This document shows positions 37,006 through 48,363 of a stretch of DNA of 64,000 bases, piece by piece (the stretch's first letter is position 1; each line of letters begins with the position of its first letter). The DNA is from Dermatophagoides farinae (lineage: Eukaryota; Arthropoda; Arachnida; Sarcoptiformes; Pyroglyphidae): positions 6,885,001 through 6,949,000 of the forward strand of contig NC_134677.1 of the NCBI RefSeq assembly GCF_024713945.1. The letters are read 5' to 3'. Position numbers and translations under genes: made by a program. The notes beneath the pieces were generated by a model that was not told where the DNA came from, ran no database searches, and worked only from the letters and a program-made list of their open reading frames with translations.

Positions 37006-38418
37006 ATGGCTGACCGTCGTCGTCAACGAAAACGTCCAGAGGTATTTTTTGTTTATATACTTTTATAATAATAATATTTATTCACTTTTTTATTGTTACC
37101 TTGATTTTTTTATTCATTTTTGTTTGTTTGTTTTCAGTCATCAGTAAATAATGAAGAATTGGAAAAGCCAGAAAAAGTGGAATATGAGATTGCAAAATAT
37201 CTACGATCAAATTTACCACCTAAACAAACTACATTGTTGGGCCATAAAGTTGATTATTTCATTGGTATTTATCTAAATTGATAGGAATTTCATTATATGA
37301 TATCGGATCATTTATTTTAGCATCTCGAGCCATCGATTTGTTGATGAATTCCAAATGGGCCCAATCGAATAAACGTAATGATGAGGTGATGTTTCCTTCC
37401 CGCGAATCGGTCACTAATTTCATGAATGTCATGTTGCGTCACAAATTTTTTCATCGTGCGAAAGCTATCATCGTTAAAAAGGAAATCAAAAAGAAACAAG
37501 ATACGGATAGTACTGATGAAGGAACAAAATGTGAAACGAAAAAGATGAAAAATGTTAGTGAAAAGTCCAACAAAAATGTGAAAGAACAATCAACAACTTC
37601 AGCGGAAAAAATGGCTAAAAAAGAGAAAAAGAAAGTCAAATTAGACATGCATATGGAACAAATTTTTGTCGATGCTAATGAGGTATTTTTGTCTATTGGC
37701 ATTTGTATGAATTTGAATTATTTTTTATGATTTATTATTGTTAGCCATATGTTTGGATCTATGATTACATCCCAATGCGTACATGGTTGATAGGTGGTGG
37801 ACTAGTGATAGCGGCTATCGCGATATGTCTTTTCCCATTATGGCCTCGAATTGTTAGAAATTATGTCTACTATTTGAGTATAGCCGTTGCTGTTTTCTTA
37901 TTCTTTATCATTGCTTTAGCACTATGTAAGTACCAGGATGATTATTAAGACACATGTTATAGAATGATTATTTTTTTTTCTTATAAAATTTAGTAAAATT
38001 AGTAGTATTTGCAATTGTTTGGGCATTAACGTTTGGACGTCATCATTTATGGATTTTGCCAAATCTTACAGAAGATGTTGGATTTTTTGAATCATTTTGG
38101 CCATTGTATAAGCATGAATATAAATCTAATAGAAATAAAGACAATATTGATGATGATGATGATAATACCGATGAAAAAGGTCCTGATATTGATAGCATGA
38201 ATAATATGGATGAATGTAAACCAATAAAGAATAAAGGTGATAATGAAGAGACTGATGGTGATGATGATGATGATGAAAACGGTGAAGATGACGAAAATTG
38301 TAATGAAGATTCTGACAATAATATTGATGATGATTCCAATACAACGAATGTTACGCCTTGCGCAAAAAATACCAATGGATTTGAAATATTGGATTCAAAT
38401 GAATGTGACGAAAATTGA
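37006..38418 (+). CDS. SEC62: SEC62, translocation protein of the ER
   Basis: Part of the SEC61-SEC62-SEC63 post-translational translocon and the ER-phagy receptor system. Exons 37006..37041, 37138..37264, 37321..37682, 37745..37925 and 37994..38418; 376 residues. The start MADRRRQRKRPE resembles human MAERRRHKKR. A cytosolic winged-helix domain follows (GHKVDYFIASRAIDLLMNSK, ESVTNFMNVMLRHKFFHRA), a Lys-rich linker, then DANEPYVWIYDYIP and two membrane spans (WLIGGGLVIAAIAICLFPLW; LVVFAIVWALTFGRHHLWIL). The loop FGRHHLWILPNLTEDVGFF is the family signature. The tail is a long Asp/Glu/Asn run; near the end FEIL (with DSNE) is a candidate LC3-interacting motif, like human NDFEMI. Confidence 0.96.
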
Positions 38419-39602
38419 AAGTAATCCTCAAATCTTTTTTTTTTTGCTTATATTTCTATCCTGTTATTATTACAATTATTTCCATTTTTTTATAAACATC
38501 TGCATGTGATGATCAAAACTCTGAAACAAACGAAAAAAAAAAATATTAATTTCGAAACAAATGAGGCACATTTATTAATATTATTCTCTTCTTTCTCTTT
38601 CTCTCTCGACAACTTGCATTTCATATCATCTTATTTGTTACATAAGATTATTAAAAATATATATTTTAGCCTTTCTTTAAACGATAAAAACCGATTAATT
38701 AATCAAAAAAAATATCGATCTTATTTATTATTTAATTCAAACAAGTTTAATATTTTTATGAAGAGCAAAATAATAAATGATAGCCATTAGCCGTTGAATT
38801 AATTTGATACAAATGAAAAAAATTTCTCCATTATTGGCATTCGTAATTGTTGGATCATTGTGGTGGTCAATATGGACGGATGTAACCATAATAATCTGTA
38901 TAGTAATCGTAATGATTAAATATAGAAAGCATACAATTATTTTTGGCCAATGTTTGGCCAATAATGATTTGGTTTTTCCATCACGAAGAATATCTTCACG
39001 AAAAAATTGCAATAAAATCAATAATGTGGCCGCAAGGATTGCCAAATCTTGTAAAAGAAATAAATATAATTTTATAATCAATGTATTCGATTGATCACCA
39101 AATTGCAATGATGACAATGTTTCCGTTAAGATATCGATTACGATCAACAAATTATTATGTAATGGCATTATGTTTTATTTTTTAACTTTTTTAATATTTT
39201 TTATTTTATTCATTTGATGACAACAAACTGGTTTTTTTTGGTATTCCATTTAACTGTATTTGGTATATTTTATTGTGTTATATGAAAAGCTTGATGGTTA
39301 CTATGGCAATTCACGAATTGAATCGAATCAAAAACAATAAAGTCAAATTCATATTATGATCAAATATAATACTTTTTTCTCTCTATTAAATGTATGAATG
39401 AATATTGAACACAAATTCAATGTAATGAATTTGGCCACAAAGCTTACAATTTCAGTGCAATATGTATAATATATAAGTAGATGTGAAAGCAATGAAGAGG
39501 AGTGAGAAAGGATTTAGAATTTTTTTTTCTTTTCAAAGTTAATATATATTAAGTTTATGAAAGTTTCAATGATGATGGTAGTAGTTTTTATAAGTGGTTG
39601 TG
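38419..39602. other. Intergenic between convergent SEC62 and MARVEL genes
   Basis: Very AT-rich 3' UTR material. An antisense open frame at 38737-39168 would encode a hydrophobic protein but has no recognisable family and no splice support, so I leave it uncalled. The MARVEL 3' UTR presumably covers the right end. Confidence 0.5.
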
Positions 39603-40261
39603 TTAATTTGTAATGCAAAGACGATAGGAGAAAATTCCATGAACTATCTGAATGATTCCACAAATGGCAGCACAAACCTAAATGGTAAAAATGATTTTTT
39701 AAAAAAATATCAATTTAATCTTTAGGAAATGAAAAGAAAATAATCGTTTTTTTCTGATACTTACGGAAGCAGCTTGTATATAAGTGTTACGTTGTGGATC
39801 AGCAAAGGCAGTAGCAGCGGCCCAAAGGCCAGCAATTAACATAAGGATTCCCAATATGAAATGAAAAATGAAATCAAAGCTTGCTTTGGGTAAAATTGTA
39901 GCACTACCCAATGAAAGTAATGCAGCGATCAACATCAATGTAACCGTAACCCAATCGGCAAAGCTGACCAACAAAAGGAATCGATCAGAATCTATGTTAA
40001 CTTCACGATTATAATTATCGAAATGCATCAAGGCCATGATGAAAGCGATCAATGAGAAGATCTATTTAAACATTGTTGATAATGGAAGAAAAAATATTAT
40101 TTAAAATGACCATATAAAGAATTCGAATAATCACTAACCATGATGAGAAATTTCAATAGGCCCAATTTTGATGAAAGATAACCCGTATTGATGACGATCA
40201 CCGAGGAACGGGCTGTTGTTGTGGTCGTCGTTTGTCGTACTTGAACGGTGGCAGTTGGCAT
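39603..40261 (-). CDS. MARVEL-domain four-span membrane protein
   Basis: Leftward exons 40139..40261, 39765..40061 and 39603..39677 keep phase and give 164 residues. A short Thr-rich N-terminus (MPTATVQVRQTTTTTARSS) is followed by four hydrophobic segments: GLLKFLIMIFSLIAFIMAL; LLVSFADWVTVTLMLIAALL; FIFHFILGILMLIAGLWAA; AASVCAAICGIIQIVHGIFS. The pattern of LLKFL at the first span and a conserved DW in the second fits the MARVEL fold (CMTM/plasmolipin/synaptogyrin-like) that works at cholesterol-rich membrane apposition sites. The exact subfamily is not clear. The start is the first ATG of the only open frame. Confidence 0.78.
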
Positions 40262-43142
40262 TTTGGTATTTATTAATGTATTAATTTATGGTCAAAAAGA
40301 ATTTAATGAAAAAAAAATTAATCAATTCTTTTAATGGTTATCTGAAAATTAAACAAACAAACAAACAAAAATCAAATGGTCGAATAATTCGTTCAAAGAT
40401 GTTAATGAATGCTGTTGATGATTGTGATTTTGATTGTGAATGAATGAACGGACATCGAAATAGCTATAAAGATTTTCCTTTCTTGTTCTAATGTTCGTGT
40501 TCCTCTTTTGCAGAACATCCAGACATACGAAAGCCAAAAGTAAAAAAGACGACGCTATTTTTAGGAAGAAAAGAAAAACATAACCATGTCAGTAGTTGAA
40601 TGTTGCATTTCCATCATCAACAAGCATAAGATTTTCGTGAATATTATATAGATTTATGTGACGATTTGTGCAATGAATGGAAAATGAATTTGGAGAGAGA
40701 GTTGTGTTTGTGGGGGTTGATAAAAATGGGGAAAGAAATAAAATAATGTGTGTTGTTGCGTTTTGTTGTTTCACTCTGTATAAGTTTTTGTGAATTGTTT
40801 TTGAAAATGAAACCTTGAAGAAACATATTTGCAAACATGACAGAAGAAAAAGAGAAGAGTCAAAAAGAAGCTAGATTTGGGTGTGCCCATCCTTTTTTTT
40901 ATATTCACATCTATCTATCTATCTATTCATCCATCCATCCATCCATTTAAAAACGTCGAGTTTTTAAATGGAAGCAAGCAATAGAGATGTTCATCATCAT
41001 TGCGAATGAACGCGTGGAATATTGCCGCATTCCAACACTTTTTTTGTTTGTTAACTACTTTAGCTGTATTCGGTTGCTAAAATGAATGAATGAATTGAAT
41101 GAATGAACAAATTATGATGATGAAGTTTTTCATCTACTCCTACACATGCCAAAATGATAATGATGTTTAAAGCTATATGCATTATAAAAAAAAACAATAA
41201 TAATAATATATACATTCGATTTTCAATCGAATCTGGTCTTTTCATATTTTTAACAATTTCAACAGGCAATATCAACAAGTTTTTCATTAAACACCAATGA
41301 CGAGACAATGTTGATGATATTTGGCGCCATGCAATATTATGTTGACATATGATAATTTTTTTTTGTTGTTGTTGTTGTATTGTTTGGTGTGTACATCTGT
41401 CGGATCCATCATCATTTATATTCAATGATGATGATGATGATGATCTTGTCAACAACAATCCTATATATTAATTTATTCATTCAACTAAAACAGAATGAAC
41501 ATTTAGAAATAGAAAACAATAATCCAATTTAGAACAATGATAATCATAGAATAGAATTAGAATTATTATTTTAATTTGAAAAAAGTCAACTTAGATAATC
41601 ATATTTTATTTTATTCATGAAGTTTTTGATTAGCTTGATGAGTGAATATATATTCTACATGTGGCAATTTCCATATATATGCATAACGATATTGCCAGCT
41701 CATTGTTACTTTGTAAGTCAATGAATCTGAAGGCAAAAAAAATGAGGGAAAATTCTATTTTTATAAAAAAAAAAATAAATTCTACCATTCCAATTCCATT
41801 TGTCTAAGCTTTTTTTCATTTCGATCATTAATTTCGTATGTTTTTGAATGGTATTTCGAACGTTTACAAAAAAAAAAAAAATAAAAATCTCATCCAACAC
41901 ATGTATACGTGTTTGAAACGTATGCACAGAAAAACATATGGACCATTTTTTTTTTGTTTTTGATTATGATGATTCATTTATTTGGTTTCCCACAAGGTTA
42001 GAATTCTTAGATATTGAGTTTCTTAAATTTCTTTTTCACACCTGTTTGGAATTAGAAAAATTTATAACTTAAGGCAAATCAACAGGCGATATTTAATCAT
42101 ATCTGATAATGATCATTTTTTCATTTATTCCAAGATAACTGTTCGATATTCTTTAAAAAAAAATGCATTGTGTTTTTATATGCCTATCATAGATTTGTAT
42201 GATGATGATTGAATAGCGCGTATGTGTGTGTCCTATTGTATATATACAGTAATATCCCGCTTAACTCTGACTCGATTAGCACAGTTTTTTTTTTTGCTCA
42301 AAAATTTGAAACGTAACCCCAGCATTAAGCGTGGTATTACTGTATCTATATTTATGTGGATTTTTTTCAATGGATAATGAAATGACGAAAAAAAAAAATA
42401 ACGAACACAAGAGATAGACGCACACGTCCAAAGTTCGTTGAAAATTATATACACACAAACAATAATAATAATATAATTTAACGTTTGTCGTTTATATAAT
42501 TTTCTTCAATAAGATATAGAACATATGGATTTTGTTTTATATATCATATCTGTGTGTTTAAATGTGACAAAATTTATATTATAAAAGTATATATAAGTTT
42601 GAGAGAGACAAAAATTGAGTTTTGATAAAAATTATCATCATAAAAGTGGTGGATATATACAAATATCATTCCAATTACTCACACACACACACACATTCCA
42701 TTCATATCAGTAGAAATTCGAGTTATACTCGAATTTATTATTGTTAATGATATCAACTTATATTGATTTTATTATTATTTATCATCATGAATTGAGATTA
42801 TAAAATCTGGTCTCTTTGACGTATAATTGGTCATTTTTTTTAAATGTATGTGCTTCACTGACATTATTGTTATCATGAATGATGATGATGATGATGATCA
42901 ACGCAACCACAATTTTGTTCGACTACAAAAACGTGATTCGAATTTTTTTTTTTTAAAGTTTTTGTCCACAAATAAAATTCATTTGATCTCTAATTTATTG
43001 TGACGACATTTAATATTTGTGACGGATTACAAATAATGGAAATGAATTTTATGTATTTTAAATGAGTGAAATTATTTTTTATCATCATTATTTTATTTGA
43101 TTATTATAACGAAATATTTACATTATTATTATTATCATCAAA
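40262..43142. other. Gene-poor spacer, 2.9 kb
   Basis: Contains the MARVEL-gene promoter side, a CATC/CTAT tetranucleotide repeat near 40910-40945, GAT repeats near 41425 and 42880, CA repeats near 42683, and one short transposon-like element at 42247-42342. Open frames are low-complexity shadows. I see no gene. Confidence 0.6.
42247..42342. mobile_element. 96-bp pogo/Tc1-mariner-like MITE
   Basis: Left end CAGTAATATCCCGCTTAA and right end, read inward, CAGTAATACCACGCTTAA form an 18-bp terminal inverted repeat with 16 matches. Both ends are flanked by TA, the target duplication of the Tc1/mariner/pogo superfamily (TA at 42245-42246 and 42343-42344). The CAGTA...GCTTA terminus resembles pogo-type ends. 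The inside is 60 bp of AT-rich DNA with a T11 run and no coding, so it would need a transposase supplied elsewhere. The near-perfect termini suggest recent movement. Confidence 0.78.
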
Positions 43143-45148
43143 ATGGGTTCTTGTTTTAGTCGCATGAAACATTGTTCATTGTTTTCAAAACATCACAACG
43201 TTGCTTTGAATGAAAATCAAGCATCATCATCACATTTATTTGAACATGAGAATAATTCATCACATTCTTCTATCGATTTCTTTCTAGAAGATATTGATGA
43301 ATGTCTTAATGAAACTGAAAAGATATTTTTGTCGGTTATTGATACTATGTAAGTTTACGAATGACTTTTATTCAATTTTGATGATAATCTTTTCTTTTTT
43401 TTTTTTTACTTAGAAATTTACCACCCCAATTACAACGATTAATAGAGATTGCCAACACTGATCATGGATGGTTGAAGATTATTAATTCTATGATAAATGT
43501 GATTGGTACTCATGCTGTTAAAGGTCTAGTGGAAAACGATCATATTGGACCGGCAGTAATCATACTGTTATTGGAAGATTCTCAACTTCCTACACGTGAA
43601 TTGATACGAGATCTTTTAGCCTTATTAAATCCATATTTTGAACTTCGTATTCATAGTCCTTGTGATGAAACCATCATAAAACATCGAAACATTTGTGCTA
43701 TATTATCATTTTTGGCCGAAAAATTGGCTGGTTCATTAAGCGTTAATTTGTTATCGATGAGAATCATTAAATTTTTAGAAAAGGTTATCAAAGAAAAACA
43801 TAATCATTTACATGTACTATTTGCATTGAATTGTGTGGAAAAATTTGCTCGAACAAGTAAGTATATATTTGTATTTTGATTTTCTTTCTTTTAAAGTAAC
43901 CATTTCATTATCTTTTTTTCTGATTTAGATGAAAACAAACAGATAATATTGAAAAATTTTGACATTGTAAAAGAATTGTGTGAATTGGAAAAATACGTAC
44001 AATATTTTTCCATACAAGCATTATACTATTCATCATCAACCGAATTATTGAAATATCAATTAGGTTTCTGTGCACAATGGTGTTTGGATAATGTATTCAC
44101 TAAGAAAGGACGAAAATTTTCATACAAAAAAGTCGACTATTCTAATCTAAATGTCATCTTAAATGTGAATGATAAAACCGAATTTCTTAAACTTTCACCC
44201 GATGGATTATCGGTAAAATCAAATGAATTTTATGTGTGTGTGTTGTTTAAATTTTCAATTAATTATTTTTTTCTAGGCTCGCTGTGATACTTATACATTT
44301 GAATGTGTGCGATCAAATTATCATGTGTCTTCTGGAATATATTTCTATGAAGTCATTCTGCTCACCAGTGGTATCATGCAAATTGGCTGGGCAACAAAAT
44401 CGACATCATTTAAAAATCATGAAGGCAGTGGAGTAGGTGATGATGCTCATTCCATAGCGTTTGATGGATGTCGAAGAGTAATCTGGCACAATATGACTAA
44501 TTACGAACATAATCTTCCATTATGGAATGCTGGTGATATTGTTGGCTGTTTGATTGATTTCAATAAAAAACGTTTCATTTTCTATCTTAACGGCAAGAAA
44601 GTTGAAATTGGCAGAAAAATTTCCCATAAAATCAATTTGGTCTTTTCCGATGAACCATATTATGCAGCCGCCAGTCTAATGTCTTATCAACATTGTCATT
44701 TTAATTTTGGCCAAGCACCATTCAAATATCCACCGAAAAAATATAAATTCAAAGATTTCAATTCCGAAGCAATCATAACGAATAAAGATGATTATAAAGT
44801 GATTCCAATGTAAGTATTATTTACCAATGGTGAGCAAAATAAAATGATCAAATCAATTGTTTCATATTTTTTTTAGGCGCGTCAAAATTAAAGCATGTAA
44901 CAAGTCATTTTCATTTTCAAGTAACAAACGAAATCTATGCAACATTTGCTGTGACAAATCTGCAAATGTCCGGCTAAAACCTTGTGGTCATGAGGTATAT
45001 ATATAATTTCTGATAAAATCGTTTAACATTTTTAAAATGATGAAATTTTTTTTTAATAACACAGGGAATCTGTAGTGATTGCGCAATCCAAATGGAACAA
45101 TGTCCATTCTGTCGTGAAACATTCGTGCATTTTGAAGATTTACAATGA
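43143..45148 (+). CDS. RSPRY1: RSPRY1, RING and SPRY domain protein
   Basis: Exons 43143..43348, 43414..43856, 43929..44212, 44277..44809, 44877..44994 and 45065..45148; 555 residues (human 576), all in phase. The start MGSCFSRMK is a candidate N-myristoylation/palmitoylation site. A helical region with THAVKGLVENDHIGPAVIIL and QWCLDNVF precedes the SPRY domain (CDTYTFECVRSNYHVSSGIYF... GVGDDAHSIAFDGCRRVIW... GDIVGCLIDFNKKRFIFYLN). A C3HC4 RING closes the protein: CNICCDKSANVRLKPCGHEG, then CSDCAIQMEQCPFC. It is a probable E3 ligase; human mutations cause a skeletal dysplasia. AATAAA lies at about 45329. Confidence 0.95.
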
Positions 45149-45364
45149 ATTATTTTTCTCTTTTTCACAAATTATTTGACCAATTATTATTATTAAGTCA
45201 TTGCAAGAATTTATTAAACAAATTTTATTTTGATTTAAAGACAATTCCCAATTTAGAGATGAAAAAATGTCATAGATTTTATTGTAATGAATTTATACAC
45301 CACCACCAATTGACTATATATTTTTTTCAATAAAAATTTCATCTCATTTTATAATTTTTTGAAT

Positions 45365-46994
45365 TCAACAATTTCTATCGCTTATACTCGTTTTATCCGA
45401 TGAGAATCTTTTATCAAATTCCTGTGGATTCGATAATGGATCAATGTCGGCAAAAAGATTTAGCCATGTATCCAATGTACTATTATTATTATTGGCAGGA
45501 GTAGCGGTTGAAATCTGTTTTGATATAAAAATTTCATAAATATAGATTGAAACATTAATACCATAATTTGATACCTTGGCTGTTGTTTTTGATGATGAGG
45601 AATTTGTTTGGTCATCATTTAAAATGCTTGAAATTTTATCATCAGTAGTTGGAAGTTTATGGGTGACATCTTTCGATAACATAAGTTTGTCGAAAAAACT
45701 TATTGTTTTATTTGGTTCATCATCATCAATGTGATCCGTGTGAATCATTTGGCCTAAATCAATTAATGAACTAGGCATATAGGAATTAAGATGTTCAAGT
45801 TTAATTTCTTTTTTCCCGTTCATATCATTCTCATTATCATATTCGTGATTAGTTTCAAAATTAAAATCGAGTAACGCTTTCTCCATGTCCGATTCTTTTC
45901 GGCCACTCGCTACGATTTCTTTATCTTTATTCTTTGGATTTTTAGAATTTTTTGGGTTATCATTTTTTTTACTAGAACCATTTTTTCGTCGACCACCAAG
46001 ATATCGCTTTTTGGCATTATCATCGGCCGATATCATGTCCTTATTATCGGTATAATCAGCTTCAAAAAATATTAAAATATCCATTTCGTTTGTATTTGGT
46101 TCATTAGCGAGAATTTCTTTGAGTTTTTCTTCAAAATTTTGGTGCGCTTCATCCACATTCGAATCAACATCATTCAATTCTTTCAGCATGGTGAATTGAT
46201 AATTCAGATGAGATTTAAATGTGTCGACAAAGATGTTCATTGTTTTGGTTGTTTTACCCCAAACAGATTTCAACATATTCTGATATGAAAGAAGAATATT
46301 GTTGAATAGGTTACATCTTGATGCACTCAACAGATCGATCTTTTGAATGGTGTCAATCTTTAACTTTTCAAATACTTTTTTCTTTTCTCGAACATGATTT
46401 TGAATTTTTTTAAATTTATCCATTTGCATATAGGCATCAGGATCAAGTTTTTGCGAAACATCTTTCATCCATAATAATGCGGCACGATATCCGGTACGAG
46501 ATTTTTCCATTTGTTCAACAGTATCAAACGTATCGGTTACAGCTCGATATTGAAATGTTTGTATATCACGAAATGAACGTATGAGAACATTACGTAACAT
46601 AATAAATTGATGACCAGCAAATAGGAACGTTTTGCCTGAACCGGACATAAGATTGCCCGCTTTAGTTGTATCATGTTTGCCACATTCCCGAAGAAAACGA
46701 CCAAGGATACATTCTTCTTGTGCCAATGCACATACACGATCTTGATATATTTCCAATAAATTCAAAAGATTTTGATTGGTTTCATCAATCGATTTAAGTA
46801 GCTAATTTTATTGAAAATAAATTAATTGATGATGATTATGACATTATAAACTGAAACAAACCTCTAATTTAGCATCTAATTCGGCATCAGAAGGCGACAA
46901 TAAAATCATCTTCTTTACGTTTGATTTTCTTCAAAAATGTTTGTTTAGCCTCCCAATAATGGAGCTGCATTTTCGAAATGGCTGAATTATCCAT
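45365..46994 (-). CDS. ICA1: ICA1 (ICA69), arfaptin-homology BAR protein
   Basis: Works with PICK1/Rab2 on Golgi-derived secretory granules and receptor traffic. Leftward exons 46862..46994, 45575..46801 and 45365..45514. The BAR/arfaptin domain shows HYWEAKQTFLKKIKRKEDD, SDAELDAKLE, ALAQEECILGRFLRECGKHD, GYRAALLWMKDVSQKLDPDA, ASRCNLFNNILLSYQNML. The C-terminal ICA69 motif TWLNLFADIDPLSNPQEF is intact. Exon 1 (133 nt) has one base too many near 46891 (GAAGG read forward): removing it would give ...FIVASDAELDAKLE, identical in pattern to human VVASDADLDAKLE. Alternatively an ATG about 46913 starts the second frame directly. The 60-nt intron 45515-45574 has no stop in frame, so retention would only add 20 residues. 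Confidence 0.9.
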
Positions 46995-48363
46995 TGTATT
47001 GATTTGGAAATTTTTAATCAATCAAATCGAGTCACAAAATTCTCGACATCCTGTCGATCGAGGCAATTTGTTGTTGTTGTTGTTGTTTTTTTTTGTTGCC
47101 ACATCGGCTACTATATGTTTTTTTATGTAAAAACAATTTTTAACCATATTGTTCAATTCTGAATTCATTATCAATATAATATTGGTATTCTATATATACA
47201 AATGTATGCTCGTATGTGTGCGTGTTTGACCATGGAACCAATTCAATAAATGGAACCTAGACGCATAGAAAATGTCAATATTTTTTGGTGCTCTATAGAG
47301 AGAACACCGGCTTCTTTTAATATCATTATATATAGAAGATATGTGTCATATCATTCACCCAAAAGTGAATAACAAGGCGTTCCACATATATACTCATTCA
47401 ATTCTAATCATGAAGATTGGGGATTGATATGTGCAATTGAATGTTGCATTGCACAAAAAAAACACCATCGATTGGTTGAATGGTATGTTTTCTTTTTTTT
47501 CGATAAAGACGAATTTTAATAATGATGATGATGATGATGATGACGATAAAACTCCCATAATGATGATGATTGTGATCATAGAAAATTGCGTTCAACGACA
47601 ATCGGCTGTGTTGTTCGTATCCGTGTGTATGTGAACGGCTGCCACCAAGCAACTTTTCGGGTTTTTTTTTGTTTGTTTGTTTGTGTATATGTATGTTTTT
47701 GTGTTTGTGAGTTTATTATCATTTTTCTATACTCACAAACTTCATTTGATTTGGCTTGACTGTGTTCCTTGCTGCCAAAAAAAAAACCAGCAGGAGAAAA
47801 AAAAATCGAGTGCTTTGATGCTAGCCTTTTTGATCAACGAAAAAAAAAAAAATAAAATAATCGGCTATAGCCCGTGTCATGACTTGACTTGTATTGACAC
47901 TTGCTGTTTTATCAGTTAGTGGTCTGTTTTCCATCATAATCATTATCAAAAAGATTTGATATTTGATATTTTTTAAGTCCTTGATCTTTATCTGAATTTT
48001 TTCTTTCGAATTCCTTATAATTCCATCATCTATATTCACCAGTGTACATTTTTATCATTTATGAAGAAAAAGAGAAAAAAACCATCTATTCTATTTTAAC
48101 ATTTATTCATTTTTTTTCGCTGAATCCCATTGGATGAATCATCACATTAAGCCGGTCTTTGTTTCGTTTGATTATTAATAGATTATCAGCATACAGATTA
48201 ACTCCCTCATTCATCGATAATTGAATAATCATCAATAATTGTGTCATTCCCATTTCAGTCCATCAGCAACATTCCATTTTCCTCTTTTTATCGATTCTTA
48301 TTGTTTTGGAAAAAATTTCAATCATTTCTTCATCATCATCATTTATAATCATCATTGACCAAG
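46995..48363. promoter_or_regulatory. Divergent upstream region ICA1/AP-2 alpha, 1.4 kb
   Basis: Contains TTG repeats near 47070, a GAT run near 47521, GTTT repeats near 47663, and A-rich patches. Both genes must be started from here, but no TATA box or initiator can be placed with confidence. Open frames are low-complexity. Confidence 0.5.

Noticed and set aside
38737-39168. Minus-strand frame of 143 codons with hydrophobic segments
   Set aside because: AT-rich 3' UTR region between convergent genes; no homology recognised and a poor amino-acid pattern.
41060-42458. Several minus-strand frames of 60-132 codons in the gene-poor spacer
   Set aside because: Ser/Ile/His/Phe-rich translations of GAT, TTG and A-rich repeats; one runs through the MITE.
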